From NCBI GenBank assembly GCA_963580285.1, contig CAUZLF010000247.1, positions 99,134 through 163,133 of the forward strand: a stretch of DNA of 64,000 bases, given 5' to 3'. Positions 10,951 through 21,506 of this stretch are shown piece after piece. Below the pieces are notes generated by a model. That model made no database searches and was not told where the DNA came from. It saw nothing but the letters and a program-made list of their open reading frames with translations. The position numbers were made by a program, and so were the translations under genes. The first letter of the stretch is position 1; every line of letters begins with the position of its first letter. The DNA is from Lucinisca nassula. Lineage: Eukaryota; Mollusca; Bivalvia; Lucinida; Lucinidae.

Positions 10951-11377
10951 TTGTTTTTTTTTTACGGCGTAGCCGTTATAGTTTTGCTTTTGTCCCACAT
11001 TTTTCGTTATTCCATTGCTCAATAAAACCACATGTCCAAGGAGATGACCATTTCATTGGTCAATGATTTGCATAAATAAATCTACTAAAAAAAACACGAC
11101 AGTTTACCGAAGTTTTAAACTAGGAAATGTTTCATTTTTTTATGTGAGACATGAATGAAAAATATATACAGTTTCGGCTTGCTCACCGTCTTGTCCTTTG
11201 ATGACCATACGTCATATGTATAATTGTGTTTCTAGTGAATTCTGAAACTGCTGCGGTGAATAGCTATTTTGACCTAATTTCACGTGGTTTGTCTATATAG
11301 CGAAAGGAACCATTTCGCGAAAGGAAGGTTCCTTTCGCGAAAGGAAGAATTTTCTGCGAAAGCAATTGTTTGTTTGA
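10951..11377. other. Spacer with triplicated TTTCGCGAAAGGAA motif
   Basis: No gene seen. At about 11300-11350 the palindrome-bearing motif TTTCGCGAAAGGAA occurs three times within 50 bp, with one inverted copy (TTCCTTTCGCGAAA). Otherwise unremarkable AT-rich DNA. Confidence 0.5.
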
Positions 11378-11500
11378 TTTGAGGTTTAACGTTCCCATCA
11401 ACACTGTGTAGGTCATTTTGGAGACGTTGCTTCCAAGTTTGTGGAACTTTTACCCGACATTGAGATAAAATGACACCTCAAGCCCTGTTGCCCAATGAAA
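11378..11500 (-). repeat. Fragment of the ~290 bp interspersed repeat (family R290)
   Basis: Carries the family's 3' half in reverse: GAGGTTTAACGTTCCCATCA, GTCATTTTGGAGACGTTGCT, then ACCCGACATTGAGAT and CAAGCCCTGTTGCCCAATGA. R290 occurs about ten times in this window (see 33312-33600 for a full description). Confidence 0.8.
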
Positions 11501-12139
11501 CCAATAAAGAGATATAGCATGACAAAAACATGTAATAATCGCATTACAAATTGACAGATGTTTAATTTACAATATATGCCCAATAAAAGTTGCAGTGTAT
11601 CATTTGTCTTCAGCATACTTTATGTCCTCCATTTTAACACAAAATGGACATTTTCGAATACCATTAATGTTATATTAATTCTGAAAAGGAATAAGTGTAA
11701 TTTGAGTTTTAGTTCGGTGCACATAAGATCAAGTTTCCATCCGTTTGTCTGCTCGTCCGTTTGTTCGTCCGTCTATGCGTTTACGTTCACCATGTCGACA
11801 ACCCTAAATGTTAACCCTAGAATTTGTGTTCAAAAACAGTAAATGATAAAGTTTTCTTATTTGTTGTGCATATACTTGAGATCATAAATGAAATGAGGTC
11901 ATGTTTTTAACCTTGACCTTTTACATTGACCTTAGCTCAAACAGGCGGGACACCGCCCTCTGCAAAGCTATTTTACCTCGCGTGACATCTGAATTGTTTG
12001 AATACAGTAAACCAGTTCATAGCTAGACAACTGTTGCTGTCACTATTGTAGCTCATATTTCTAAACAACCTTCCAATTAAATCTACGCCGCATATCTTTT
12101 TTAAAGATATTTCTTGTTACCCATTGCATGCAGGAAAAC
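11501..12139. other. Unassigned spacer
   Basis: No gene is supported. The CCGTTTGTCTGCTCGTCCG block near 11750 resembles the terminal modules of satellite-core elements, but no array is attached. Confidence 0.4.
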
Positions 12140-12144
12140 CCTAA

Positions 12145-12400
12145 ATGGGTACCTTGGCAAACAGTGCTGGCCCAGATCAGACCCCACAGAACACCGTGTC
12201 TGATCAGGGCCTGCACTATTTGCTAACAGAATTTTCCATCAAAAATAGAAAAAATAGGCCTGACACCCCTTATATGACAAATGGACTGGTCCAACATATA
12301 GCAATAGAAGAGTTCACTAGTATACAATTGGGTAATGTAATAAATATGACAATTGTCTGAAGTTGGCCGGTGGAGCGACAGGCCCTCTTGGGCCTCTTGT
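12145..12400. mobile_element. Palindromic MITE (CAAACAGTGC...GCACTATTTG) and an element end
   Basis: GGCAAACAGTGCTGGCCCAG and its inverse GGGCCTGCACTATTTGC bracket an inner CAGATCAGAC / TCTGATCAGG inverted pair, forming a near-complete hairpin (12150-12235). At 12365-12400 a CGACAGGCCCTCTTGGGCCT hairpin resembles the outer ends of the 21.5 kb and 30 kb satellite-core elements. Sister palindromes lie at 19240-19325 and 25268-25345. Confidence 0.7.
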
Positions 12401-12570
12401 TTATCTATAGATCTGCACAAAAGTACTTTATCTTTTTTCACATGCCTATTCAAATGTGCTGAAATTTTATCAACTGAAAACTTGAAAAAAAAACAACAAA
12501 AAAACGAGTACCCACATTGTAGGTTTGGAGCAGAACGCACACTTCTCTATGCCCCATTTATTTCCCTGTA

Positions 12571-12760
12571 TAAAATTGTGGGGTTTAAGGGGGGGGGGGG
12601 GGGGTGTAAAATCTATAAAGGCATGTTTTATGATGTTATAAAATATGTGGGGGAATACAAAATTTCTTTATCATAGTCCCAAGACATAGACTGTGGGTAC
12701 ACGTTAGAACCGCCTCAATTAGTACCCACAACATATGTCAGGCTTGCACGCACAAATGAT
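12571..12760. mobile_element. Degenerate hairpin MITE (family H)
   Basis: Contains a GGGGTTTAAGG then poly-G stretch, TATAAAGGCATGTTTTATGA, and GTGGGTACACGTTAGAACCG then GTACCCACAAC. These are the diagnostic pieces of the hairpin family described at 17239-17516, here with one arm shortened. Confidence 0.6.
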
Positions 12761-12929
12761 TACACCTACTGCAGTTTTTTTAACTCCTTATAGTTTTTCG
12801 ACGAAACTTTGAACACCAAATTGTGACTTAATGTCAATTTGAAGATTTTTTCGACGAAAATTCTACCAAAAACTGGTTCGATGAACAGTATCATTTAATG
12901 GAAAGATACATTAAACCAAGTGGTCTTAC

Positions 12930-13040
12930 TGCCCGCGTCCATCCGGGCTTGAAGAAATACATGGGTTTGATGATGCTTCCGCGCAGACCTGAAACCGACC
13001 TGCACACGAGTACTGGTAAACCTCTTAATTAGAACTAAGC
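12930..13040 (+). repeat. R290 fragment (5' part)
   Basis: Contains GCCCGCGTCCATCCGGGCTT, GAAGAAATACATGGG and the GACCTGCACACGAGTACTGG block typical of the left half of R290. Confidence 0.7.
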
Positions 13041-13181
13041 TTCAGCTGAAAATAGGTGAAATGCCACTTTCAGTGGATTCATCATGTTGTTATTCGTACA
13101 TCCAACTGAACAACAACTTTAAGGAATCTTTTCTTAAAACGTTTTCTTTGTGAAACCAACAAAACAAGCGTGTTAACACAG

Positions 13182-13412
13182 TTTTTTTTTTTGGTTTGGG
13201 TTTTACGGCCCTTTCAAGACTATTTCACTCATATCGAGCCGATCGTTAATCAGAGGTGGGCGAAAACCGGAGTACCCGGAGAAAAACCACCTGACCTTCC
13301 GTTGCAGAACTTGGCGTCTCACATGTGACCCGAGCGAGGCTCGAACCACAGCGGTGAGAGACCTAATGATCAAGAGTCAGCGCTCTTAACCACTAGGCCA
13401 CGGAGGCCCGTT
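13182..13412 (-). mobile_element. tRNA-derived SINE, minus strand
   Basis: Reverse complement begins CGGGCCTCCGTGGCCTAGTG (A-box-like), has an anticodon-arm region and a B-box GGTTCGAGCCTCG. It then runs into a body with GGTTTTTCTCCGGGTACTCC and ends with a GGGCCGTAAAACCCAAACC tail. A fragment of the same head lies at 34014-34090 on the plus strand. It is too long and too body-fused to be a tRNA gene. Confidence 0.75.
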
Positions 13413-13589
13413 TCGTGTTAACACAGTGCAATATGTGTGCAACAAAGCGTACCAAGGTCAGTGGACTGCTTTTGTTGTCACCGAAATGGTTGGTTGCTGT
13501 GCGCGATGAACATCCGAAGTAATCCGAATGAGCAAAGTGCCCGGATAACGAAAATCACGAATCGGAACCGCGGATACTATTACACCTAC

Positions 13590-13775
13590 CCATTCTTTCA
13601 ATAAATCTTCGAAGTCGAAGTAGCCCACATGGTCATATGAACTCAAGTCGAAATAAACCCATGAGAATGGAACTGCCTTTTTACTTAAATGCAGTATTTT
13701 TAGAAAACTGCCGGCCACAAATATGCGGCTTCGCATGTCGTAGGCATCAGCAGCCGTAATTTTATGGCAATCCAT
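13590..13775 (-). CDS. Candidate first coding exon, unknown protein
   Basis: Minus-strand frame starting ATG at 13775, preceded by non-repetitive GC-mixed sequence like a 5' UTR. It encodes 62 residues with ordinary composition (begins MDCHKITAADAYDMRSRIFV, contains PFSWVYFDLSSYDHVGYFDF, ends LLKEW). A good donor (TGG then GTAGGT) follows in phase 0 at 13589. Beyond the donor the frame stays open to 13458 but looks less protein-like. I do not recognise the family. Support comes only from composition, the unique sequence and the splice site; no partner exon was found. Confidence 0.35.
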
Positions 13776-13877
13776 TTCTAAAAATCAGCCAATTTGTTTA
13801 CAACGAAGGGAGCGGTTATTATTTCTATCGAGACTAGAAGTACGACAACCGTGTATAATTCACCGACAAGACAGGTC

Positions 13878-14066
13878 ACCGACGGTAGGTATAATACACC
13901 TAGAACGATTCCCAATGGAATAGTCTTCCCTCCTCTGCGGTGAATGCCAAGTCCGCAGAAGAGTTCAAAGCCCGCACAGTGTAAGATTGGGTCTCAGAGG
14001 TATGCGTTTTAGGATACCTCTGTTATGCAGATTGTAGGTTCTAGGTGTATTATACCTACCGTCGGT
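13878..14066. repeat. 29 bp perfect inverted repeat enclosing a LINE 3' fragment
   Basis: Left arm 13878-13906 contains GACGGTAGGTATAATACACC; right arm 14038-14066 is its exact complement (contains GGTGTATTATACCTACCGTC). The 131 bp between them is a copy of the 3' end of the LINE at 5500-6295 (CCAATGGAATAGTCTTCCCT, GTCCGCAGAAGAGTTCAAAG). Perfect arms against an old-looking insert imply a recent foldback or TIR element that captured the piece. Confidence 0.75.
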
Positions 14067-14094
14067 CTAAACTTGGTGTATTTCTTGTTATACA

Positions 14095-14250
14095 GTTTGT
14101 CATGCATGTGCATAGAGTACATGTGTGATGTTTATATAATGCCAGTGTGATATTTTGTCATGCATGTGCATAAGGTGCATGTGTGATATTTGTAATGCCA
14201 ATTTGATATTTATTCATGCATGTGCATGGGTAGTACATGTATGATTTTTG
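14095..14250 (+). repeat. Three copies of a ~58 bp tandem repeat
   Basis: TCATGCATGTGCAT followed by a GTACATGTGTGAT-like block recurs at about 14100, 14158 and 14214. Each unit is rich in alternating purine-pyrimidine CATGCATGTGCAT sequence. Confidence 0.75.
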
Positions 14251-14754
14251 CCATATATGAAATAGTTGTTAATTGTGGTAGATTCTGTTCTGTTGGTTTT
14301 ATATTAATATTTGAACATACTATACACTTGGCGGCAATATTTATTATATGGAACAAGCAAGCTAAAAAATCAGTATTTCTATCTATCTATCTATATATCC
14401 TGCAGCACCCTCTCGCGAGGATTATGTGCAGCTGCGCGCGTCAGAAAAAGAAAAGTGTGATAGAAGAAAAAGTATTAGATTTTAGGAGAATTGAAAGTAA
14501 AAACAGTGTTAGTAAAGTAGAGATTAAAAGCAGATAAAAACATTGTTTCACGGTTCATGGCATTGGGTGATGGAGGGTGCATATGGTCGATCTGAAAGAA
14601 TCCAGATCGGAGCACACAACAGCATGAGGGGGAAGGTGATTCCATTGTACCACAGCCAAGGGGAAGAAACTGTATTTATAGTAACTGGCAGTAGTAGGGA
14701 TTTGAATATAGTGCATAGTATGCATGTTTTTAGTAGTTCTGATTGGATGTCGGA

Positions 14755-15075
14755 TGTATGTAGGGAGCGGAATCTCGACAAGATTATACTATCTTGTAGA
14801 ACAATAGGAGGCGAGCATCTGCCCGCCTCTGTTCCAATGATCTCCATTCCAGGGTATTAAGCATCTGGGTCACACTACTATATGAAGAGTAGTCATGTTT
14901 GACCCATCTAGCTGCTCTTCTTTGGACTTGCTCAACCTTGTTTATATTTGACTGGGTATATGGGCTCCACACAGGGGAGGCATACTCAAGCTGGGGCCTA
15001 ACAAGGGTATTATAAGCTGTTTCACGTATGCCTTGATGTTTGGTGCGTATATTCCTACGTATGTAATTTCCAAAT
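14755..15075 (-). pseudogene. LINE coding fragment (CR1/Jockey-group), minus strand
   Basis: Minus-strand translation gives ETAYNTLVRPQLEYASPVW, then SPYTQSNINKVEQVQRRAAR and LNTLEWRSLEQRRADARLLL. This is the same domain as in the 5500-6116 frame but a clearly different sequence, so it belongs to a related LINE family. Both ends are truncated; the adjacent upstream frame is broken. Confidence 0.8.
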
Positions 15076-16016
15076 TACACATAGATAAAAATTCAGATGC
15101 TTGTTCTCTCTGTTTATGTAAAGCATACACATTACAGTGATTCTTGGATATTGTTCTTTTATTAGTTTTAATTATATTTTTGTGTCATTTCTGTTTAGCA
15201 GTGATATTTGGTCATTACAGTGTTAAAATTCTTTATTTGTAATTGCTAGTCGTATATCTAAAATCAACCGAGACTCCAGTGCTTACATTGCTTTATGTTG
15301 TCCCTTAAGGTGCAGCACTTTGTAGTCCCTTGTTACTGACAACTTGCGTGCAGTGGATATATATAGATCTGTAAATTACTATCAGCTCAAAATTGGTTTC
15401 TCTATGCATTTATACAAGATTGTCTCACACTGCTTATTCAGTAAATCATTCACCATTCTTAAGTTATTCAGGCCATTTACAGAAATCCATTTCATAAATG
15501 TTTATTACCTTTAATCCAGCTATTCATAGTGGTCAGCTACTCTAAAACATTTGATAAATTCATTAACCATTTATATTAAAATTAAAGCAACCTCTAGCTT
15601 ATTAGAAATTTTATTAATAGATCTTGTTTGTTACACTTGCTAATTTCTAAATTCTGTTCCCTATTGAGCCTCCTTTTTCATAAAAGGAGGCGTAGTAAAA
15701 ACCATAAATTTTAACAACAATAATCTCATGTGCATATAGCTTTCTTTAGCCACCTCTAGGTTCTTCATAAAAGGAGGCGAGTGATGTGCCGTTAGGCTGT
15801 AGCTATATGCACATTCGACAACAACAACAAGATCCCCGACAAGATCTACGGAGACGGACGGAAACAACCGACATTGAATCAGGTGACTAACTTTGGGCAC
15901 GAGGAACACGGAGGGCTGACCACGCTACTATCGCCACTTACCGTTCTGCAGCCTACCAGTGTGCTTCGAGTCTACTCAAGCCAGGGCTGTGGGATTGGTA
16001 AGTACCATTTTGATAT
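15076..16016. other. Unassigned region
   Basis: No supported gene. At 15665-15785 the motif TTCATAAAAGGAGGCG occurs twice about 95 bp apart. The rest is AT-rich and unclassified. Confidence 0.45.
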
Positions 16017-16142
16017 CAATAGTTTTAAGGACGCATCCAGTGCCTCTCTTCTTTTTTTTTTTTTTTTTTTTTTCAGCTAAATTCTAAATTTAGCCACCCA
16101 ATCAACTGAGGTAATGGCCAGATATGACCGACTCAGTATAAG
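16017..16142 (+). mobile_element. LINE 3' UTR fragment
   Basis: Matches 6170-6280 nearly base for base: GTTTTAAGGACGCATCCAGT, a long T-run, CAGCTAAATTCTAAATTTAG and TGGCCAGATATGACCGACTC. Only the extreme 3' end of that LINE is present, as expected of a heavily 5'-truncated insertion. Confidence 0.85.
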
Positions 16143-16164
16143 GGTGAGAGTAATACTTTGACCA

Positions 16165-16440
16165 AATCACTCTGACCACTCTGACTTTGACCAGTCCAAG
16201 TAAGTCCAACTTGGACCAACTGGGGTGTAAAACTCTGACCATTTACCTGTCTGACCATGATAGATAATGCATATAATCACCCTGAATAAACATTTTAATA
16301 GCCTTTTTACAGGAAATAAATGGGTAATTTTAAGCAATTTCACTTTAAGGACTTTAAATAAGAATGAACAAAATTTAATTGCTTATCATCATTAATTATT
16401 TTAAAATTATAAAACTGGGCTTTAACCAACATAATGAATA
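16165..16440 (+). repeat. Interspersed repeat with a full inverted copy at 25590-25862
   Basis: Shared blocks, in order: TGACCACTCTGACTTTGACC, AACTTGGACCAACTGGGGTG, ATAATCACCCTGAATAAACA and AACTGGGCTTTAA. The 25.6 kb copy carries all of them in reverse complement; a short fragment is at 18715-18800. No coding capacity. Confidence 0.8.
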
Positions 16441-16451
16441 TAATATATATG

Positions 16452-16649
16452 TTAACCCTTATCATGCTGTTCACGACCCCTATCTTTGCAAATAGTGTAG
16501 GTCCAGATAAGATGGCTTCTGATCAGGATCTACACTGCTTGGCACTCAGTTTATGAATTTGTAGCAATAAATTACATCAAGTAATTTGATTGTTTGATAG
16601 ACAGAAATGGGTGTGGCTTAAATGAATATTCAGCAAGATAAGGGTTAAA
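16452..16649. mobile_element. MITE with TTAACCCTTATC termini
   Basis: Starts TTAACCCTTATCATGCTG and ends CAGCAAGATAAGGGTTAA, an imperfect 18 bp terminal inverted repeat. The interior carries a CAGATAAGATGGCTTCTGATC palindrome-like core. A second full copy is at 59466-59666 and a partial one at 20850-20986. TTAA ends could indicate a piggyBac-like origin; no transposase is present. Confidence 0.75.
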
Positions 16650-17238
16650 GGCATTTATTCTTGATTATTGAGGACTATCATTTCATTACATAATATTATG
16701 TAGCCCTCAGTGCTCACTGGAGAGAAGTCCTCTGTCTTCAACAGGTAAGGGGCCGCCTTGGGGAAAATCAATAAATTACTTACTGTTGACTGGTGTACAT
16801 TATTGATTTTCCCCTTAAGTGTCTCAGTCAGGGGATTCAACAAGAGCTACTAATCACTCTATTAAGGGCCGCCTTTGATCTGCTATAGTCAGTAGATCAC
16901 AGGGGGCAATAAAACAATTATGGACACACGGTGTGTTTAACTGTTTCAGAATAAATGCCTTTAAGTAGATCTATCCACTTATCAATCAAGACTCAGTATG
17001 TAGATTTTTTTCTCTATATAAAAGGGGTGGCCTGTTTAATCATCTCCAATAGATAATTCCTCCGGACCATAGTGCACATCAAAGGCGTATCTTATCTAAG
17101 TGATTAAGAGGTGATTTTGAGCAGAGATTCTTTGCATAATTATTTATGACTTGGTAGGAGAAAGATCAAATTTGCTGTATGGGTGTGTAGAATCCTAATG
17201 AGTTAATTACACCTGGTCATACCATATCTCTAAAAAAT
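16650..17238. other. Gene-free spacer with an imperfect inverted pair
   Basis: TGGGGAAAATCAATAA at about 16759 and TTATTGATTTTCCCC near 16801 form inverted arms around a short loop, flanked by GGGCCGCCTT-type blocks at 16750 and 16866. AATAAATGCCTTTAAGTAGATC near 16950 recurs in related form at 26870. No gene. Confidence 0.45.
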
Positions 17239-17516
17239 ACCATTATGAAAACAGGCCTATACAAATCTATTGAAAATTTAACCAAGAAAAATGGAAAATT
17301 TTCTGATAAAAATTCTGATTTTTCTTTCTTATTTCTACTCAAAACATAGATTGTGGGAACTCGATAGAACCACTCCGACGAGGTGGTTCTATCAAGTACC
17401 CACAATCTATATTTTTAGCAGAAATAAGAAAAATAATGTTTGCCCCCTTAAACCCCAGTTTTAATATATAAAAGTGGGGTTCAAGGGAGTTAAGATCGTA
17501 AAGGCATGTTTTTTGA
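17239..17516. mobile_element. Hairpin MITE, family H (near-complete copy)
   Basis: Family H elements have ends like CATTACGAAAACACGCCTAT and its inverse. Inner arms are TTTTTCTTATTTCTGCTC and its inverse. A strong central hairpin follows: GTGGG.ACTCG..AGAACC, then GGTTCT..C.AGTACCCAC, closed by CGACGAGG-type loops. Here the left end is ACCATTATGAAAACAGGCCT and the right end is AAAGGCATGTTTTTTGAT. More than 15 further copies or halves occur, densest at 36.9-39.1, 44.6-48.1 and 54.6-58.9 kb. The element has no coding sequence. Confidence 0.8.
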
Positions 17517-17518
17517 TT

Positions 17519-17700
17519 CCAGGACAAAATCCACCCCCCCCCGGACATAATCCCCCCCCCCCGGACACCCCCCCCCCCTTTTTGTACAGGCGGACATAAT
17601 CCCCCCCCCCAACATTTGTTCAGGTGGACAAAATCCCCCCTGGACAAAATCCCCCCGGACATAATCCCCCTGCTGTTTATAAAGGTGGACAGTATCCCGC
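17519..17700 (+). repeat. C-rich minisatellite (GGACATAATCCCCC units)
   Basis: About seven irregular repeats of GGACAAAATCCCCCC / GGACATAATCCCCCC with variable C-runs. The opposite strand is strongly G-tract-rich and could form G-quadruplexes. An inverted array of the same unit lies at 18218-18325. Confidence 0.8.
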
Positions 17701-18077
17701 ACACCTCCACATGCACAATTACTGGTTTTTGAAAATCAGTCTGTCGTTTTGAAAACTGCAGATTCCATATCAGATTTGGTGCAGTACTATCAAAGCTATA
17801 TTGGTGCTCATGGAGAAATTATTGCCTGTCAACACTGTATAGGTCATTTTGGAGACGTTGCTTGTAAGATAAAAGTAAAAAGGGCATACTTGTATTAACT
17901 TTTTGAAATTGTACATGTGTTCTTTGGGGTTTTATGGACCTCTCAACCCATTAGAATTATATCTGACATGATCAGTTAACCTAACCCAGTTCCAGGCACA
18001 CTTAGATTCCAGATCTTAGATTCCTGATCTGTATTGATTCCTGATCATTGCCTTCACTTCAATTTTAGAACCTCTAC

Positions 18078-18183
18078 CATTACGAAAAATGCCTGTCCAA
18101 ATATATTGAAAATTGACATATTCCAATAACAGATTCCAATATTTTTCATATTTCTGCTCGAAAACATAGATTGTGGGTAGTGG
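18078..18183. mobile_element. Half copy of hairpin MITE family H
   Basis: ATTACGAAAAATGCCTGTCC start, TATTTCTGCTCGAAAACATA and ATTGTGGGTAG are present. The right arm is missing. It sits between the inverted C-rich/G-rich minisatellites. Confidence 0.65.
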
Positions 18184-18217
18184 AAGGATAATTAACTAGA
18201 ACAATTTAGAGCAAGGG

Positions 18218-18325
18218 AAGGGGGGGGGGGGGATTATGTCCAACCTACCATACAGCGAGGGGGATTTTGTCCGCCTTTACAAAAAGGGGGATTTTGTCCG
18301 GGGGGCGGGGGGATTATGTCCGGCT
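18218..18325 (-). repeat. G-rich minisatellite, inverse of 17519-17700
   Basis: Repeats of GGGGGGATTATGTCC and GGGGGATTTTGTCCG with G-runs up to about 13. It is the reverse complement of the unit at 17.5 kb, giving a ~700 bp inverted-repeat layout around a family H half-copy. Confidence 0.8.
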
Positions 18326-18349
18326 ACCGATTTTTTGTGATGTTTGTTT

Positions 18350-18625
18350 GTTTTATTTTAGATTTAACGACCCCGTCAACACTGTAAAGGTCATTTTGGA
18401 GACGTTGCTTCCGGTTTTGTGGGACTTTTAAGCCCTGCCGCCCAATGAAACCAATAGGGTTTATTAGCATGGATGGGCCGACTCGCACCGCTTTGCCTGG
18501 GCAGGCTTAGATCCTCTAAGCGGTTTACCAGACTCGTGTGCGGGTCGGTTTCAGCTCTGCATGGAAGCATCATGCAGCCCATCTATTTCTTCAAGCCCCG
18601 ATTGGCGGGGCCGTTTTTTTTTGTG
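18350..18625 (-). repeat. R290 interspersed repeat
   Basis: Minus-strand copy: TAAAGGTCATTTTGGAGACG, then GCCCAATGAAACCAATAGGG, GGATGGGCCGACTCGCACCG, and AAGCATCATGCAGCCC ending in a GCCCCGATTGGCGGGGC hairpin. Near full length. Confidence 0.85.
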
Positions 18626-19239
18626 GTGTATTTTCACAGAGAAGAACATGGTTGACATGTTCAATCACCCATTTAAAGAAATGAACAAAGAAAGAAAGAA
18701 AACTTTAAACCTCTGGCCACTCTGACTTTGACCGGTCAAAGTAAATCCAGCTTGGACCAACTGGGATGTAAAACTTTGACCATTTACCTGTTTGACCAAA
18801 ACATTCTTGTAAGTAAATTGTTTTTTAGAAATAATTATTTTCAAGGATTATGATATTCTTTAAAACATCCTGTATTTCAGTAGGTTAGGTAAGTATTTTT
18901 TAAGAAACATTTAATATACAGTTTGTCGTGTAACGTGTCAACAACGTCGTGTCTACATCAAACCAACATCAAAGCCATGCATTGAATTTGACTTTGCAAC
19001 AGAACGTTGCGTTGGTGATAATACGGTGCTTAATAAAATGCCATTTGCCCAGTGCTCGGGCCTATCAAGACTCAGTGGGATTGGAACATTTAATTCAAAA
19101 CAAACATAGAACACCCTTTCAGTGCATGAGAATCAAACACTCCTTCGCAAGTGCAAGATTTTACAGTAAAATCTGGTAGATTTGTTCAACTTTCCCAGCC
19201 CTTACATTAACCCATTTGGCACCGGAAACCCCAAAAGGG

Positions 19240-19325
19240 GTAAGTGGCAAACAGTGCAGGCCCAGATCAGACGCAACAGAACGCGGCGTCTGATCAGGGC
19301 CTATACTATTTGCAAAAAGTTTAGC
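19240..19325. mobile_element. Palindromic repeat core (CAAACAGTGCAGG family)
   Basis: GGCAAACAGTGCAGGCCCAG followed by ATCAGACGC, then GCGTCTGATCAGGGCC and an inverse end. It is preceded by TTAACCCATTTGGCACC, the usual flank of this family. Confidence 0.75.
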
Positions 19326-19389
19326 CATTTTCCAAATAAATTTTGAAGAAAAAAACCCTGGAATCTTCAATTTATTCAAATAGATGGAT

Positions 19390-19392
<3 letters not shown>

Positions 19393-19460
<68 letters not shown>
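19393..19460 (+). repeat. (GA)n microsatellite
   Basis: A nearly perfect GA dinucleotide run broken only by one CA near 19439. The arginine/glutamate and serine/leucine ORFs across it are artefacts. Confidence 0.95.
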
Positions 19461-19739
19461 TTAAAGTTCTGTCCGTATGTGATAGCTATACTTGGATAAC
19501 TAATAAAACGAAAAGTTACGTAAAAACTTATTTTGTAAGTAAGCTTTCGTGAATAACGGTATCTCAAGCCATTGACATGGGTCATTCACGAAGAGATTTT
19601 CGACAATTAAAAACGGATCCAGGATAAATGAATTTCAGTAATAAAAGCAAAATATCATTCTTTCCTTCTCGCGGAATTATTTCAATGTAAACGGGTATAT
19701 TTCTCTCAAAATGTCTGAATATTTTAGCATTTTATGTTC

Positions 19740-19860
19740 CACCAATACATTTGAATAGCGATGGCCGTTTCAATTGACGGCCAGTGCTTTGCGCATGCGC
19801 AAGAAGGACGTCATAAACGGAATTCCTAAAACCTCCTATAAGCATTGATGGGCATTTTAC
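19740..19860. promoter_or_regulatory. Possible promoter-like patch (NRF1-type and CRE-type sites)
   Basis: TTGCGCATGCGCAAG at about 19790 is a palindromic match to the NRF1 consensus, followed within 15 bp by GGACGTCATAAACGG (CRE-like). The patch is GC-richer and non-repetitive compared with its surroundings. No downstream exon was found, so function is unproven. Confidence 0.25.
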
Positions 19861-21165
19861 ACCATTTTTAAATCAGAAGACAAATAAGTTCTGAAGTTAG
19901 ATCCTTTGGAAGCAAGGAATACACCCAATAAACGAAAATAGAAGACTCGGTTTTATTGAGTCTGGTCGTGACCAGTACTGAGATGTGCAACACTGGCCAC
20001 CGGACAAGCCTTCTAGAAAATTCCACTTTTTATATATAATTTCACACATAGACTGATAAAGCATAACATCACATGCACCACAATTTCATTTTAACACTGT
20101 TTGTTATAATATGGATATGAATAAAACATGGTTTCGAAATGGATTGCAACATGTGAAGATTATATAAAAAATGAACATAAATAGGCATTTTTTCTATATA
20201 ATGTATACATTTTTGTTTGGATATTGAGCTCATTTAACATAAAAAGGATCTTAAAAGATGCAGAACCACAGGAAAAATTGTAAAAAAAAAATAAAGTTTA
20301 ATATAAAGACACCTGGAATGTGTGATGTTAAACATAAACTGATCCACAGACAAAAAATAAATAAATAAATCATGGAGGACATAGATATAGATCACTTGGG
20401 AGTCACTGGTAGTCATCATCCCTTTGAATAAACAACTCCAATGGCTGTATATTGACGACTTTTCCTGGAGTCCACAACTAGGGGATCAATACCTGTTGTT
20501 TACTGAAGAGTACATAATATTATGTAATGAAATAATTGTCCATAATAGTCAAGAATAAAGTACATATGCCATAACATGGCTATGGAATTATTCATGGGAA
20601 TAATATATTATTATTTTTTTTTTTTAAATATTACCTCATTGGGGGTGGGGATTGATTAATCTGTTATATATTGCATGTTTTTCTTATATTCAGTTTAAAA
20701 GAAAAATCGTTTTCATAACAACATATTCTTTTAACTGACAAACATTAGCCAGAAAAAAAAATCGCAGCAATTCTCATAATAAACAACATAACACACTGGG
20801 AAAAGCCTGATCAGCTGCAACATTAATATAATATTTTCATTAGCAAATTAAGCCTTATCCTGCTGAATAGTTATGTTAGCCACACCCATTTCTTACTTTG
20901 AACAAATCAGATTGCTTGATGCTATTTATGCCTGTTTGCAATGTACTGGGGTTGTCTTGAACAGCAGGATAAGGGTTAATTATGAAATGGAAATTATGCT
21001 CGTTAAATGTGTTGTGTTCTCACTCATATATCTCGGCGGAAGATGCATTTTATACATAATATTTTGGTAAAATTCGGAAGCTTGCAATATTTCCAAGTAT
21101 TTTTGTTTTAGGGTAAGATAATGAAAAATATGCAAAACATAATGAAAACACACATATTGAAATAG
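19861..21165. other. Gene-free AT-rich region
   Basis: No gene seen. It holds a partial inverted copy of the TTAACCCTTATC MITE at 20850-20986 (AGCCTTATCCTGCTGAATA... to AGCAGGATAAGGGTTAA). Simple AT and A-runs make up much of the rest. Confidence 0.5.
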
Positions 21166-21332
21166 AAGCCTTCGTGGTCGAGTGGTTACGCTACTCGCCT
21201 TGTAAACCAGAGGTCGCAGGTTCGATCCTGGGCTTCTCCAGACTTTCGGATGAATCTTTAAACCGAGGTCCCGTCTCCGTATGACCTTAGCTGTTGGTGG
21301 GACGTAAAACTGAAACACTCGCTCACTCGCCT
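21166..21332 (+). mobile_element. tRNA-derived SINE
   Basis: Head AGCCTTCGTGGTCGAGTGGT (A-box-like), anticodon region, B-box GGTTCGATCCTGG and GGCTTCTCCA. The body follows: CCGAGGTCCCGTCTCCGTAT, then TTAGCTGTTGGTGGGACGTA and AAACACTCGCTCACTC. A 5'-truncated copy is at 37937-38071. The shared body outside the tRNA part marks both as SINEs. Confidence 0.8.
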
Positions 21333-21506
21333 ATTTAAATTTGAACCCATTTAACCCCAGATTAATACTGTAAAACTTGGGTTAACGAGGGTAATTTCAT
21401 TAATTTTCTTATTTCTGCTAAAAATCAAAGGTTCTGTGTGCTCTTTAGAGTCCCCTGGTTGCAAATAAAGTTCTAATAAGGACACTCTAAGATTTGAGAC
21501 TATATA

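Noticed and set aside
19343..19585. Arg/Glu-rich and Ser/Leu-rich ORFs on both strands
   Set aside because: They are reads through the (GA)n microsatellite.
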